Assembly: GCF_009604375.1 (NCBI RefSeq)
Contig: NZ_WEGH01000002.1
Coordinates: forward strand, 1,326,073-1,390,072
Direction: 5' to 3'
Length of the DNA stretch: 64,000 bases
Source of the DNA: Actinomadura macrotermitis
Lineage (GTDB): Bacteria; Actinomycetota; Actinomycetes; Streptosporangiales; Streptosporangiaceae
In this document: in pieces, positions 24,775 through 33,030 of the stretch
Layout: each line of letters opens with the position of its first letter
Numbering within the stretch: the stretch's first letter is position 1
Notes under the pieces: model-generated
What the model was told of the DNA's origin: nothing
Database searches by the model: none
The model's input: only the letters and a program-made list of their open reading frames with translations
Translations under genes and position numbers: made by a program

Positions 24775-25335
24775 TCAGGCGCGGACGGCCTGGATCTCCA
24801 GCTGCACCTCGACCTTGTCGCCGAGCAGGGCCTTGTCGCCCTGCAGCGGGACGTTGAACTCCACGCCGTAGGCCTTGCGGCTGATCGTGGTGGTGGCGGA
24901 GAAGCCGGCGCGGGTGCCGCCCCACGGGTCCTGGCCGACGCCGTTGAACTCCACGTTCAGCACGACCGGGCGGGTGACGCCGCGGATGGTCAGCTCGCCG
25001 TCCACCAGGTACTCGCCGTCCTCGGCGCGCACGCCGGTGGTGCGGAAGACCATGTTCGGGTGGTTCTCGATGTCCAGGATGTCGGCGGAGCGGACGTGCG
25101 CGTCGCGGTCGGCGTTGCGGGTGTCGACCGACGCCATCGTGATCTCGGCGGTGGCGGTGGAGGCGGCCACGTTCTCGGCGACCTGCACGGCGCCGGAGAA
25201 CTCGGTGAAGCTGCCGCGCACCTTGCTCATCAGGTGCCGGACGCTGAAGGTGACCTCGGAGTGCGTGGGGTCGATGTTCCAGGTGCCGGGGGTCAGCTCG
25301 GGGGCGACGGCGGCGGTGGCGATGTCGGCGGTCAT
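24775..25335 (-). CDS. YceI-family lipid-binding protein
   Basis: 186 residues. The lipocalin-like YceI pattern is clear: GTWNIDPTHSEVTFSVRHLM near the start, RGSFTEFSGAV, AEITMASVDTRNADRDAHVRSADILDIENHP (in parts), the central ELTIRGVTRPVVLNVEFNG, and the closing strand VEVQLEIQAVRA. There is no signal peptide, so this copy is cytosolic, as is usual in actinomycetes. The family binds polyprenoid or other long lipids. ATG 25335 has GGAG 5 bp upstream. An AT-rich, partly palindromic stretch upstream (25348-25395) suggests repressor control. Confidence 0.93.
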   Translation of the reverse strand: MTADIATAAVAPELTPGTWNIDPTHSEVTFSVRHLMSKVRGSFTEFSGAVQVAENVAASTATAEITMASVDTRNADRDAHVRSADILDIENHPNMVFRTTGVRAEDGEYLVDGELTIRGVTRPVVLNVEFNGVGQDPWGGTRAGFSATTTISRKAYGVEFNVPLQGDKALLGDKVEVQLEIQAVRA

Positions 25336-25347
25336 GGGAGCTCCTAA

Positions 25348-25395
25348 GTTGTTTAAATTTCAACGACATGACCGAAGATAGTTGAGACTTCAAGC
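25348..25395. promoter_or_regulatory. Putative promoter/operator of the YceI gene
   Basis: Two related elements in otherwise GC-rich DNA, GTTGTTTAAATTTCAAC (25348-25364) and GTTGAGACTTCAAG (about 25381-25394), both have GTTG-to-CAA dyad arms. They are probably sites for a MarR- or TetR-type repressor. The adjacent TetR has its own separate palindrome. Confidence 0.4.
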
Positions 25396-25427
25396 AGTGT
25401 CAAGCGCCGGCCCCTGGGCTGCTACAT

Positions 25428-25441
25428 ACAGGACGTCCTGT
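25428..25441. promoter_or_regulatory. Probable TetR operator
   Basis: ACAGGACGTCCTGT is a perfect 14-bp palindrome, 25 bp before the TetR ATG, a typical autoregulatory position. Confidence 0.7.
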
Positions 25442-25466
25442 TTGTTACCTGGGTAGGCTGCGGGGC

Positions 25467-26093
25467 ATGCCGACCACCGCACGCCCCCGGCGCACGCAAG
25501 AGGAGCGCACCGCCGCCACCCGCCGCGCCCTGCTCGACGCCACCATCGAGTGCCTGGTGGAGCACGGCTACCACGGCACCACCACGACCCGCGTGGTGGA
25601 GCGCGCCGGGGTGTCGCGGGGTGCCCAGGTGCACCACTTCCCGACCAAGAACGCGCTGGTGCTGGCCGCCGTCGAGCACCTGGCCCGCAAGCGCGCCGCG
25701 CAGTTCATCGAGCAGGACCTGGACCGGCTGCGGGCCGCCGAGGACGGCGTCGGCGCGGCCCTGGACCTGGTCTGGGAGGTGCACCAGGGACCGCTGTTCG
25801 AGGCGTCCATGGAGCTGTGGGTCGCCTCGCGCACCGACCCCGAGCTGCGCGAGCACGTCGCCGGGCTGGAGCGGCTGGTCACCGCCGGCATCCTGGAGCT
25901 CAGCCGCGCGCTGATCGGCGACCGGGCCGACGACCCGGGCTTCCGCGGCGACGTCTACGTCGTCCTGGAGACGATCCGGGGCCTTCGGCTCCTGCAGTTC
26001 ATCCATCCGACGACGCCCGAGCGGTCCCGCGAGCGCTGGCTGCGCAGCAAGGAGCGGCTGCGGCTGATGGCCGCGCGCTGGGCGGCCTCCTAG
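25467..26093 (+). CDS. TetR-family transcriptional regulator
   Basis: 208 residues. The N-terminal HTH covers about 17-65: RRALLDATIECLVEHGYHGTTTTRVVERAGVSRGAQVHHFPTKNALVLAAVEHL (cited in parts), with QVHHFPTKN as recognition-helix end. The remaining all-helical ligand domain is unremarkable and the ligand is unknown. It likely represses itself through the palindrome at 25428; the divergent YceI gene is a possible second target. The next gene starts 81 bp downstream behind its own weak promoter. Confidence 0.93.
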   Translation: MPTTARPRRTQEERTAATRRALLDATIECLVEHGYHGTTTTRVVERAGVSRGAQVHHFPTKNALVLAAVEHLARKRAAQFIEQDLDRLRAAEDGVGAALDLVWEVHQGPLFEASMELWVASRTDPELREHVAGLERLVTAGILELSRALIGDRADDPGFRGDVYVVLETIRGLRLLQFIHPTTPERSRERWLRSKERLRLMAARWAAS

Positions 26094-26100
26094 CCCCCTC

Positions 26101-26130
26101 TTGACCTGGGCATTCCATGATCGGGAGAAT
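26101..26130 (+). promoter_or_regulatory. Possible housekeeping-type promoter
   Basis: TTGACC (26101-26106), 18 nt, GAGAAT (26125-26130), about 45 bp before the next start. The -10 is a poor match. Confidence 0.3.
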
Positions 26131-26174
26131 GTCAGGCCGCCCGGTGTCGCAATCCGGGCATTCGGGGTACGGGG

Positions 26175-27149
26175 GTGCCGGTGGGAGCCGAGACGGAACT
26201 GGTGCCGATCGTGGATCCGGCGCTGCCCCACGAGGAGGCGGCGCTGCTGCGCGCGCACCCCGAGGTGCTCACGGCCGCGTTCGACGAGCCGCCGCCGGCC
26301 AAGCCCCTGGGCGGGCGCACCCGCGGCAACGCCAAAGACGCCTTCCTCAGCGTGGCCGCCGCCGCGCTCCTGCCCGCCGTGGCCGGCTACTTCGCCGGCG
26401 GCCCCGCCGCCATCGCCGTCGGAACGCTCCTGCAGATCGGCCTGGTGGCGGTGTGGTGGACGGGCGGCCTGGGTGCGGGCCTGCTCGCCATGGTCGTCCT
26501 CCAGGTCGTGCTCTTCCCGGTCTTCTTCGTCACCGGCTTCGGGGAGAGCGAGCAGGTGCGGCTGGCCCGCCGCCACCACCGCCGCTACTACGTGGCGAAC
26601 GACTTCGACACCGAGCCGCTCGAAAGCATGAAGCGGGCGCAGCGGGCCGTGAACACGGTGCTGGCGTCGCAGGTCAACGGGGCCGGGCTGCTGGACGACA
26701 TCGCCAACGCCACCACGCTTCCCCAGCAGGAGTGGGAGGTCGCGAAGACGCTCGCCGAGGTGTCGCACGTACGGTGGGACGTGGTCGAGGTGGGGCGCGG
26801 CAGCGCGCCGACCGAGCGGGTGACGGAGATGCTGACGGCCCAGCACCGGGCGCTGGACCTGGCGACCGAGGCCGTGGAGGCGCGCATCGCGGCACTGGTG
26901 GATTACGCCGAGCGGACCCGCGCCGCCGACGAGGCCTACCGCGAGTGGGAGGTGGTCCAGGAGCTGGCCGAGCTGAGCGTCGACTCGCGCGAGCTGCTGG
27001 CCCGCACGGTCCGCGACGAGCTGGCGATCGCCGAGATCGAGGGCCTGTCCGAGCAGGCCCGGCTGGTGCAGGAGGCGCTGCGGCGCAGCGTGGAGCAGGC
27101 CCGCGAGGCCGGGCTCGCGGTGCCGGGCCTCACGGCGGTGGCGGCGTGA
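26175..27149 (+). CDS. Membrane-anchored protein with C-terminal helical domain, unknown function
   Basis: 324 residues from GTG 26175; GTG 26181 is an alternative. A soluble head of about 55 residues is followed by two or three helices (FLSVAAAALLPAVAGYFAGGPAAIAVGTLLQIGLVAVWW, GLLAMVVLQVVLFPVFFVTGF, in parts). The rest is a long, charged, helical region (about 130-310) with repeated Glu/Ala/Leu patterns such as EMLTAQHRALDLATEAVEARIAAL, likely coiled coil. I recognise no family. Its stop overlaps the start of the next gene (GTGA), so the two products probably act together at the membrane. Confidence 0.75.
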   Translation: MPVGAETELVPIVDPALPHEEAALLRAHPEVLTAAFDEPPPAKPLGGRTRGNAKDAFLSVAAAALLPAVAGYFAGGPAAIAVGTLLQIGLVAVWWTGGLGAGLLAMVVLQVVLFPVFFVTGFGESEQVRLARRHHRRYYVANDFDTEPLESMKRAQRAVNTVLASQVNGAGLLDDIANATTLPQQEWEVAKTLAEVSHVRWDVVEVGRGSAPTERVTEMLTAQHRALDLATEAVEARIAALVDYAERTRAADEAYREWEVVQELAELSVDSRELLARTVRDELAIAEIEGLSEQARLVQEALRRSVEQAREAGLAVPGLTAVAA

Positions 27150-28204
27150 CGCCGCTCGGGCGGACCGCCGCGCACTCGGCGATGCGGGGCATCGGCGTCC
27201 TGGCGCTGTTCTTCCAGCTCTTCCTCACGCTGGTGTGGTTCTTCACGGGCGACGACGAGCCGGCCGCGCGTGCGGGACGGCCCCCGCTGCCCACGACCGT
27301 CGAGATCACCTACATCGTCACCGGCGCGGCCGGGACGGGCGACGTGCGCTACACGACCCAGGGCGGCACCCTGGGCCGCGACGACGCCCCGCTGCCGTTC
27401 AAGGCGACCGCGCGGATCGAGCGGGGCACCTCGATCACGCTGTACGCGCAGAACCCCGGCGAGAGCAAGGGACGGCAGATCACCTGCACGATCCTGGCGG
27501 ACGGGGCCGTGGTCAAGCAGTCCAGCGACAGCGGGGACAGCGCGACCGCCACCTGCGAGAGCACGGTCGGCGAGGACCCGCCGCTGCCCGGCCTCAAGGC
27601 CCCCGACACCACCCCGCGCGCGCAGCCCGGCCTCGCCGAGGGCGAGTCCCGCCTCACCAAGGTCGTCAAGGTGAAGGACTACCCGGGCAAGGGCTCGCCG
27701 GTGGTGGGCCGGGTCACCGACGACGACGCCCGCATCTCCTACGCCGAGTTCGGCGGGGACTGGGGCAAGAGCCGTGCCGTCGATCCGCATATCAGCGGCA
27801 ACGACCAGGAGCAGCGGTTCGACACCGAGCCCAAGTGGCAGGCCGCGATCGTGTCGGGCGTCGTCGACTCCGACCTGATGGACCACTACACCGGCCGCGA
27901 CCGCCATCGCGCCCTCGCCACGGCGGTGATGGACGAGGCGCAGAAGTACGACTACGACAGCGGCGCCGGCCGCGACGTGGCGTCCCAGCCGATCACGGTG
28001 GGCGGGCGCAAGGGGTGGGTGGTCGTCCGCGAGATCCGCTTCGTCAAGCCAGGAATCCGCGCCAAGGTGGACCTCGGCGCGACCGTCATCGTCGACACCG
28101 GCCGGGTGCGGCCCGCCTTCATCACGATCGAGATCCCCGACACGCACAAGCGGCTGTGGCCCGACATCAACGCGCTCATCGGGTCGGTGCGGACAACGTC
28201 CTGA
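27146..28204 (+). CDS. Membrane protein with MmpS-like extracytoplasmic domain
   Basis: 352 residues from GTG 27146. One helix at about 15-33 (GIGVLALFFQLFLTLVWFF) anchors the protein. The exported part begins with a beta-sandwich resembling the MmpS family: VEITYIVTGAAGTGDVRYTTQGG, PLPFKATARIERGTSITLYAQNPG (cited in parts) and two Cys (ITCTILADGA, TATCEST) placed to form a disulfide. After an acidic Pro-rich linker, a second domain (about 165-350) starts at SRLTKVVKVKDYPGKGSPVVGRV and ends in a strand-rich region; I do not recognise it. It is co-translated with the preceding membrane protein, and its 3' end overlaps the antisense NUDIX gene by 29 bp. Confidence 0.72.
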   Translation: MTPLGRTAAHSAMRGIGVLALFFQLFLTLVWFFTGDDEPAARAGRPPLPTTVEITYIVTGAAGTGDVRYTTQGGTLGRDDAPLPFKATARIERGTSITLYAQNPGESKGRQITCTILADGAVVKQSSDSGDSATATCESTVGEDPPLPGLKAPDTTPRAQPGLAEGESRLTKVVKVKDYPGKGSPVVGRVTDDDARISYAEFGGDWGKSRAVDPHISGNDQEQRFDTEPKWQAAIVSGVVDSDLMDHYTGRDRHRALATAVMDEAQKYDYDSGAGRDVASQPITVGGRKGWVVVREIRFVKPGIRAKVDLGATVIVDTGRVRPAFITIEIPDTHKRLWPDINALIGSVRTTS

Positions 28205-28640
28205 TCAGCGACTTCAGGTCGGCGGCGAGAGCGGCGGGCAGGGCGTCGGGGGAGAACCAGCCGGCCTCCAGGATCTCGGCCTCCTCCAGCGCCAGCTCGC
28301 CGCCGACCAGGTCGGCCTCGTAGAACGCCTCGACGCGGTGCCGGTAGCCGCTGCGGACGCGGACGGGCTCGTCGCGCACCCGCACCCGCAGCGACGTCTC
28401 CTCCAGCACCTCGCGCGCGACGCCGTCGGGGAGCCGTTCCCCGGCGTTGACGTAGCCGCCCGGCAGCCCCCACGGGCGGTGGTCGGGCCACAGGCGGTGC
28501 CGTAGCAGCAGCACGCGGCCCTCGTCGTCGCGCACGATGCCCGCCGCGTACACCAGGAAGGTGCTGTGCTGGAGGCGCGCGAGACGCCACTGGGTCCGGC
28601 CGCCCAGCGTTTTCCACAGCCGGGCGATGAATGTGTACAT
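28176..28640 (-). CDS. NUDIX hydrolase
   Basis: 154 residues from ATG 28640. The NUDIX box GGYVNAGERLPDGVAREVLEETSL is intact apart from Ser at the usual Gly. It is preceded by the strand RVLLLRHRLWPDHRPWGLP, a common MutT-like or (di)nucleotide-polyphosphate arrangement. An N-terminal basic amphipathic stretch (FIARLWKTLGGRTQWRLARL) could bind membrane or nucleic acid. Substrate unknown. The 3' end overlaps the convergent MmpS-like gene by 29 bp. Confidence 0.9.
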   Translation of the reverse strand: MYTFIARLWKTLGGRTQWRLARLQHSTFLVYAAGIVRDDEGRVLLLRHRLWPDHRPWGLPGGYVNAGERLPDGVAREVLEETSLRVRVRDEPVRVRSGYRHRVEAFYEADLVGGELALEEAEILEAGWFSPDALPAALAADLKSLIRTLSAPTR

Positions 28641-28679
28641 GAAACGGGCTCGATGCGATGAGGAAGGGATGCGGCCAGG

Positions 28680-29882
28680 TTACTCGGCCCCGTCCCCCTT
28701 ACTCTGCGCATCCGGGCCCGGTAGGACGACCGTCACCGTAAGGCCGCCCCCTTCGCGCGGATGCGCCTCCACCTCGCCGTCGTGTGCGCGCGCTACCGAC
28801 CGCACGATGGACAGCCCGAGCCCGGCTCCCTTGGCCGTGACGAGCCGGTCGGCGTCCCCACGCCGGAACGGCTCGAACAGCGTCGGGACGTCGTAGGGCG
28901 GAACCACAGGACCGGTGTTGGAGACCGTCAGCACGGCCCGTCCGTCGTCGCGCGCGCTACTGGTGACACGGACCCACCCGCCAGGCCCGGTGTTGTGCCG
29001 GATGCCGTTCTCGACGAGGTTCTGCACCAGCCGCTCCAGCAGCAGCGCGTTGCCCTCGCTCGGCGCCTCGCCCGCGTCCTCGTGCACGGTGACACCGGCC
29101 TTGTCCGCCTCCAGCGCGGTCTGCGCGGTCACGTGCCGGACCATGTCGGCGAGGTCGACCGGCGCCCGGCCGTCCACCCGGTTCTCGGTGCCGGCGAGCA
29201 GCAGCAGCCCGGAGATGAGCCGCTCGTGCCGGGCGTTGATCTCCAGCAGGTCGGCGCCGAGCCGCCGCACGTCGGCCGACGCGCCCGCGCGGTGCACCGC
29301 GAGCTCGACCAGGGCGCGGCCGAGGGTGAGCGGGGTGCGCAGCTCGTGCGAGGCGTTGGCGACGAAGCGGCGCTGCCCGTCGAAGGACCGGTCCAGCCGC
29401 TCGACCATCGTGTCGAAGGTGTCGGCGAGCTCCTTGACCTCGTCGGCGGGGCCGCGCAGCGCGATCCGCTCGTGCAGGCCGCGGTCGGCGGCGGGCGCGG
29501 CGGCGATCCGGCGCGCGGTCTCGGTGACCCGGTGCAGCGGCGCCAGCACCCGGCCCGCGATGAGCCAGCCGAGGCCGGTCGCCGCGCCGCCGACGACGGC
29601 GAGCGCGATGCCGCCCTGGGTGATGAGCGAGGCCGCCGCCGCGTCGTGCAGCCGGGCGCGCTCCTTGCCCAGCGCGCGGTCGGTGGCGGCGGCCTGCGCG
29701 ACGGGGTCCTGGACGGCGGGCCCGCCGCCGTCGGAGCGGTAGGTCCCGAGCACGACCTTGGCGCCGTTCTGGGACAGCCGCTGGTCGAACAGCGCGTAGG
29801 TGACGCCGAGCAGCACCACGCCCGCCGCCAGGAACAGCGCGGCGTAGGTGAACGTCAGCCGGGCCCGCAGCGACAGCCTCAT
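28680..29882 (-). CDS. Sensor histidine kinase (HAMP type)
   Basis: 400 residues from ATG 29882 (ATGA overlap with the regulator stop). Helices at about 11-31 and 88-110 enclose an extracytoplasmic loop of about 55 residues. HAMP is followed by His179 in NASHELRTPLTLGRALVELA, the N box NLVENGIRHNTGPG, and the G box KGAGLGLSIVRSVARAHDG. It belongs to the same subgroup as the kinase at 8338. Transcribed after its regulator; the pair is divergent from the lipoprotein/exporter operon at 30681, its likely target. Confidence 0.95.
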   Translation of the reverse strand: MRLSLRARLTFTYAALFLAAGVVLLGVTYALFDQRLSQNGAKVVLGTYRSDGGGPAVQDPVAQAAATDRALGKERARLHDAAAASLITQGGIALAVVGGAATGLGWLIAGRVLAPLHRVTETARRIAAAPAADRGLHERIALRGPADEVKELADTFDTMVERLDRSFDGQRRFVANASHELRTPLTLGRALVELAVHRAGASADVRRLGADLLEINARHERLISGLLLLAGTENRVDGRAPVDLADMVRHVTAQTALEADKAGVTVHEDAGEAPSEGNALLLERLVQNLVENGIRHNTGPGGWVRVTSSARDDGRAVLTVSNTGPVVPPYDVPTLFEPFRRGDADRLVTAKGAGLGLSIVRSVARAHDGEVEAHPREGGGLTVTVVLPGPDAQSKGDGAE

Positions 29883-30535
29883 GGGATCCGGTACCCCGCT
29901 CCCGTGACGGTCTCCACGACGGGAGGCCCGGCGAGCTTACGGCGCAGCTTCAAGATGGTGAGGCGGACGGCGCCGGTGAACGGGTCGGTGTGCTCGTCCC
30001 ACGCCTTCTCCAGCAGCCGCTCGGCCGACACCACGGCGCCCTCGGCGAGCACCAGCTCGGTCAGCACGGCGAACTCCTTGCGGGCCAGCGGGACGTAGCG
30101 GCCGTCGCGGAACACCTCGCGGCGCGCCGGGTCCAGGGTGATGCCCGCGCGCCGCAGCACCGGCGGCGCCGCCGGGCGCGCGCGCCGCCCGAGCGCCCGC
30201 ACCCGCGCGGCGAGCTCGGCGAACGCGAACGGCTTGGTGAGGTAGTCGTCGGCGCCGAGGCCGAGCCCGTCCACCCGGTCGGTGACCTCGGAGGCGGCGG
30301 TCAGCATCAGCACCCGCGCCGCGGCGCCGCCCGCGGCCAGCTCCCGGCACACCTGGTCGCCGTGCACGACGGGCAGGTCCCGGTCCAGCACGACGACGTC
30401 GTAGTCGTTGACCGCCAGCCGCTCCTGCGCCGCGCCGCCGTCGTGCGCGACGTCCACCGCGTGCGCCTCGCCGCGCAGCCACTCGGCGATCGCGCCGGCC
30501 AGCAACGGCTCGTCCTCCACCACCAGCACCCGCAT
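29879..30535 (-). CDS. OmpR-family response regulator
   Basis: 218 residues. ATG 30535 is preferred to ATG 30541 because the GAGAGGGG ribosome site would abut the latter. Receiver: ED at 7-8, phospho-Asp51 in VVVLDRDLPVVHGDQVC, Lys in LTKPFAFAELAARV. Winged helix: PLARKEFAVLTELVLAEGAVV, LLEKAWDEHTDPFTGAVRLT, LKLRRKLAGPPVVETVTGAGYRI (cited in parts). Paralogous to the regulator at 7664. The 8-bp inverted repeat at 30577 lies just upstream and could be its binding site. Confidence 0.95.
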   Translation of the reverse strand: MRVLVVEDEPLLAGAIAEWLRGEAHAVDVAHDGGAAQERLAVNDYDVVVLDRDLPVVHGDQVCRELAAGGAAARVLMLTAASEVTDRVDGLGLGADDYLTKPFAFAELAARVRALGRRARPAAPPVLRRAGITLDPARREVFRDGRYVPLARKEFAVLTELVLAEGAVVSAERLLEKAWDEHTDPFTGAVRLTILKLRRKLAGPPVVETVTGAGYRIP

Positions 30536-30576
30536 GCGCATCCCCTCTCGTCCGTGGCCATCGTGCCGACGCGGGC

Positions 30577-30605
30577 GTTTCCTCACCGTTAGGAGCGGAG
30601 GAAAC
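30577..30605. promoter_or_regulatory. Inverted repeat between divergent regulator and exporter operons
   Basis: GTTTCCTC (30577-30584) and GAGGAAAC (30598-30605) are exact complements 13 nt apart, and GGGGAAAC follows a few bases later. The position in a 145-bp divergent promoter region suits an operator for the response regulator. Confidence 0.5.
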
Positions 30606-30680
30606 AGCGGGGAAACGGGCCGCCCGGTTGCATCACCTCCCGTCGGCCGGAAGCGATCCGGCCCGGAACAAGGAGCAACG

Positions 30681-31199
30681 ATGCGACCGTGGATCGCGGC
30701 CCTGCCGCTGGCGCTCACCCTCGCCCTGACCGCGTGCGGCGGCTCGGACGGCGACGACAAGGACGACGTGGCGTCGGCGGGCGGCGGCAAGGGCGGCGCC
30801 TCCGGCTCCGCCGCCCCGACGCTCAGCCGGGACGAGATGGGGGTGAAGTTCGCGACCTGCCTGCGCGAGCACGGCCTGGACGTCAAGGACCCCGAGCCGG
30901 GCAAGGGCCTCATGCTGACGTTCGACCGCAAGGTGGACCGGACGGTCGTCGACAAGGCGATGCAGGAGTGCCGCCAGTACGACCCGATGGCCGACGGCGG
31001 CAAGGGCGCCGACCCCAAGGGCGAGGAGCACCAGCGCGAGTACGCCGTGTGCATGCGCAAGAACGGTGTCGAGGCGTTCCCCGACCCGAAGCCGGGCCAG
31101 AAAGGCATGATCATCACCCGTGACGCCGACGCGGACCCCGACTTCAAGTCCGCGCAGGCCGCCTGCCGGCCGATCCTGCAGGGAGGCGGCGGGAAGTGA
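30681..31199 (+). CDS. Lipoprotein of unknown function
   Basis: 172 residues. Signal peptide with lipobox LTACGG; Cys19 would be lipidated after cleavage. A Gly/Ser/Asp-rich linker is followed by two similar halves, MGVKFATCLREHGLDVKDPEPGKGLML and QREYAVCMRKNGVEAFPDPKPGQKGMI (each cited in part), both with C-x2-3-R-x-(H/N)-G. The duplication suggests a small repeated domain facing outward. It heads the operon with adaptor, ATPase and permease and shares a GTGA overlap with the adaptor, so it may be an accessory subunit of the exporter. Confidence 0.85.
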   Translation: MRPWIAALPLALTLALTACGGSDGDDKDDVASAGGGKGGASGSAAPTLSRDEMGVKFATCLREHGLDVKDPEPGKGLMLTFDRKVDRTVVDKAMQECRQYDPMADGGKGADPKGEEHQREYAVCMRKNGVEAFPDPKPGQKGMIITRDADADPDFKSAQAACRPILQGGGGK

Positions 31200-32311
31200 C
31201 CACCGAGACCGTCGTGCAGGAGCGCGCGCCAGGGGAGACGCGCCGCCGCCGCCGGGGCGGGCGCCGGTTCGCCGTGGCCGGGCTCGCAGGGGTCGTGGGT
31301 GTCACCGCCGCCGCCTTCGCGCTGGCCGGCGGCGGCTCCGGGGACGGCCCGCAGGCCTCCGCGCTGCCGCCGAAGACCATGCCGGTGACACGGCAGACGC
31401 TCAAGGACGCCGAGAGCGCCGACGGCACCCTCGGCTACGGCGAGGCGGCGACCGCGACCAGCCGGCTGCCCGGCACGATCACCCGCCTGCCCGCCGGCGG
31501 CGACCGCATCACCCGCGGCAAGCCCCTCTACGAGGTGGACAACGACCCGGTGACGCTGCTGTACGGGTCCAAGCCCGCCTACCGGACGCTGCGTCCCGGC
31601 ATGGAGGGCTCGGACGTGCGCCGCTTCGAGAAGAACCTGGCGGCGCTCGGCTACGACGGGTTCACCGTCGACGACGAGTACACCGAGGACACCGCGGACG
31701 CCGTCCGCGAATGGCAGGACGACCTCGGCCTGGAGGAGACCGGCGAGGTCGAACTAGGCCGCGTCGTGTACGCGCCGGGCGCCGTCCGGGTGGACGCGCT
31801 GCAGGCCGGCGAGGGCGACCCGACCGCGCCCGGCCGCAAGGTGCTCACCTATACCGGCACCGCCAAGGCCGTCACGGTGAAGCTCGGCGTGGAGGACCGG
31901 CGCCTCGCCCGCAAGGGCGCGGACGTGGACGTCACGCTGCCCGACGACAGCGTCGTGCCGGGCCGCATCACCAAGGTCGCCACCGTCGTCGAGCCGGCCG
32001 CCGAGGGCAAGGACCCCGAGACCAAGGTCGAGGTGGAGGTGGCGCTGAAGGGCGCGAAGGCGCAGAAGGCGGCCGACGCGTACGCGCTGGCGTCGGTCGA
32101 CGTCGGCTTCACCGCCGGCACCCGCCGCGACGTGCTGACGGTCCCGGTCGCGGCGCTCGTCGCGCTGCAGGGCGGCGGGTTCGGCGTGGAGGTCGTCAAG
32201 GGCGGCACGTCGGCGTACGTGCCGGTGAAGACCGGGCTGTTCGCGGGCGGCCGGGTCGAGGTCTCCGGCGCCGGGATCGCCGAGGGCACCGCGGTGGGGG
32301 TCCCGAAGTGA
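31196..32311 (+). CDS. Exporter adaptor (MacA/HlyD-like) with peptidoglycan-binding domain
   Basis: 371 residues from GTG 31196. Cytosolic Arg-rich head, one helix at about 26-44, then a lipoyl/barrel-type first half (MPVTRQTLKDAESADGTLGYGE, GTITRLPAGGDRITRGKPLYEVDNDPV in parts). A peptidoglycan-binding module is inserted (RPGMEGSDVRRFEKNLAALGYDGFTVDDEYTEDTADAVREWQ, in parts). The second barrel (VTVKLGVEDRRLARKGADVDVTLPDDSVVPGRI) and a C-terminal domain follow. Such adaptors couple a MacB-type ABC permease to export or to the wall. Overlaps both neighbours by four bases. Confidence 0.9.
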   Translation: MTTETVVQERAPGETRRRRRGGRRFAVAGLAGVVGVTAAAFALAGGGSGDGPQASALPPKTMPVTRQTLKDAESADGTLGYGEAATATSRLPGTITRLPAGGDRITRGKPLYEVDNDPVTLLYGSKPAYRTLRPGMEGSDVRRFEKNLAALGYDGFTVDDEYTEDTADAVREWQDDLGLEETGEVELGRVVYAPGAVRVDALQAGEGDPTAPGRKVLTYTGTAKAVTVKLGVEDRRLARKGADVDVTLPDDSVVPGRITKVATVVEPAAEGKDPETKVEVEVALKGAKAQKAADAYALASVDVGFTAGTRRDVLTVPVAALVALQGGGFGVEVVKGGTSAYVPVKTGLFAGGRVEVSGAGIAEGTAVGVPK

Positions 32312-33030
32312 TCGAGCTGACGGACGTGACGAAGCGCTACCCCGGTGGCGTCACCGCGCTCGCGGGCGTCTCGCTGCGCATCGCGGCGGGCGAGCTGGTC
32401 GCGATCGTCGGGCCGTCGGGGTCGGGCAAGTCGACGATGCTGAACGTGCTCGGCACCCTGGACCGGCCGACGTCGGGCGAGGTGCGCGTGGACGGGCACG
32501 ATGTGGCCCGGCTGCCCGACGCGAAGCTGTCGGCGCTGCGCGCGACCCGGATCGGGTTCGTGTTCCAGCACTTCCACCTGGCCTCGGGCACGACCGCGCT
32601 CGGCAACGTCGCCGACGGGCTGCTGTACTCGGGGCTGCGGCCCGCCGAACGGCGCCGCCGCGCGGCGGCGGCGCTGGAGCGCGTCGGCCTCGGGCACCGC
32701 ATGCACCACGAGCCGCACGAGCTGTCGGGCGGCGAGCGGCAGCGCGTCGCGATCGCGCGGGCCGTCGCGGGGGAGCCGCCGCTGCTGCTGGCCGACGAGC
32801 CGACCGGCGCGCTGGACTCGGTGTCGGGGGAGGGCGTCATGCGGCTGCTGCGCGAGCTGAACGCGGCGGGCACCACGGTCGTCGTCATCACCCACGACCG
32901 CGAGATCGCCGCCGCCCTGCCCAGACGGGTGCAGATGCGCGACGGGAAAGTGGGGGGGTCGGGGCTCCCGGAGCTTGTGACGAGCCCCGAAGTCGGGGGT
33001 CTCCCTCATGAAAATAGGGAGCGGGCATGA
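32308..33030 (+). CDS. ABC transporter ATP-binding protein (MacB/LolD-like)
   Basis: 240 residues from GTG 32308. Walker A GPSGSGKSTMLN, Q-loop FVFQHFHL, signature LSGGERQRVAIARA, Walker B LLLADEPTGAL, and H-loop ITHDRE are all present. The last 30 residues (after RVQMRDGKV) form an unusual Gly/Pro-rich tail, GGSGLPELVTSPEVGGLP and onward, beyond the normal family end. It powers the permease encoded next, with which it overlaps (ATGA). Confidence 0.95.
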   Translation: MIELTDVTKRYPGGVTALAGVSLRIAAGELVAIVGPSGSGKSTMLNVLGTLDRPTSGEVRVDGHDVARLPDAKLSALRATRIGFVFQHFHLASGTTALGNVADGLLYSGLRPAERRRRAAAALERVGLGHRMHHEPHELSGGERQRVAIARAVAGEPPLLLADEPTGALDSVSGEGVMRLLRELNAAGTTVVVITHDREIAAALPRRVQMRDGKVGGSGLPELVTSPEVGGLPHENRERA

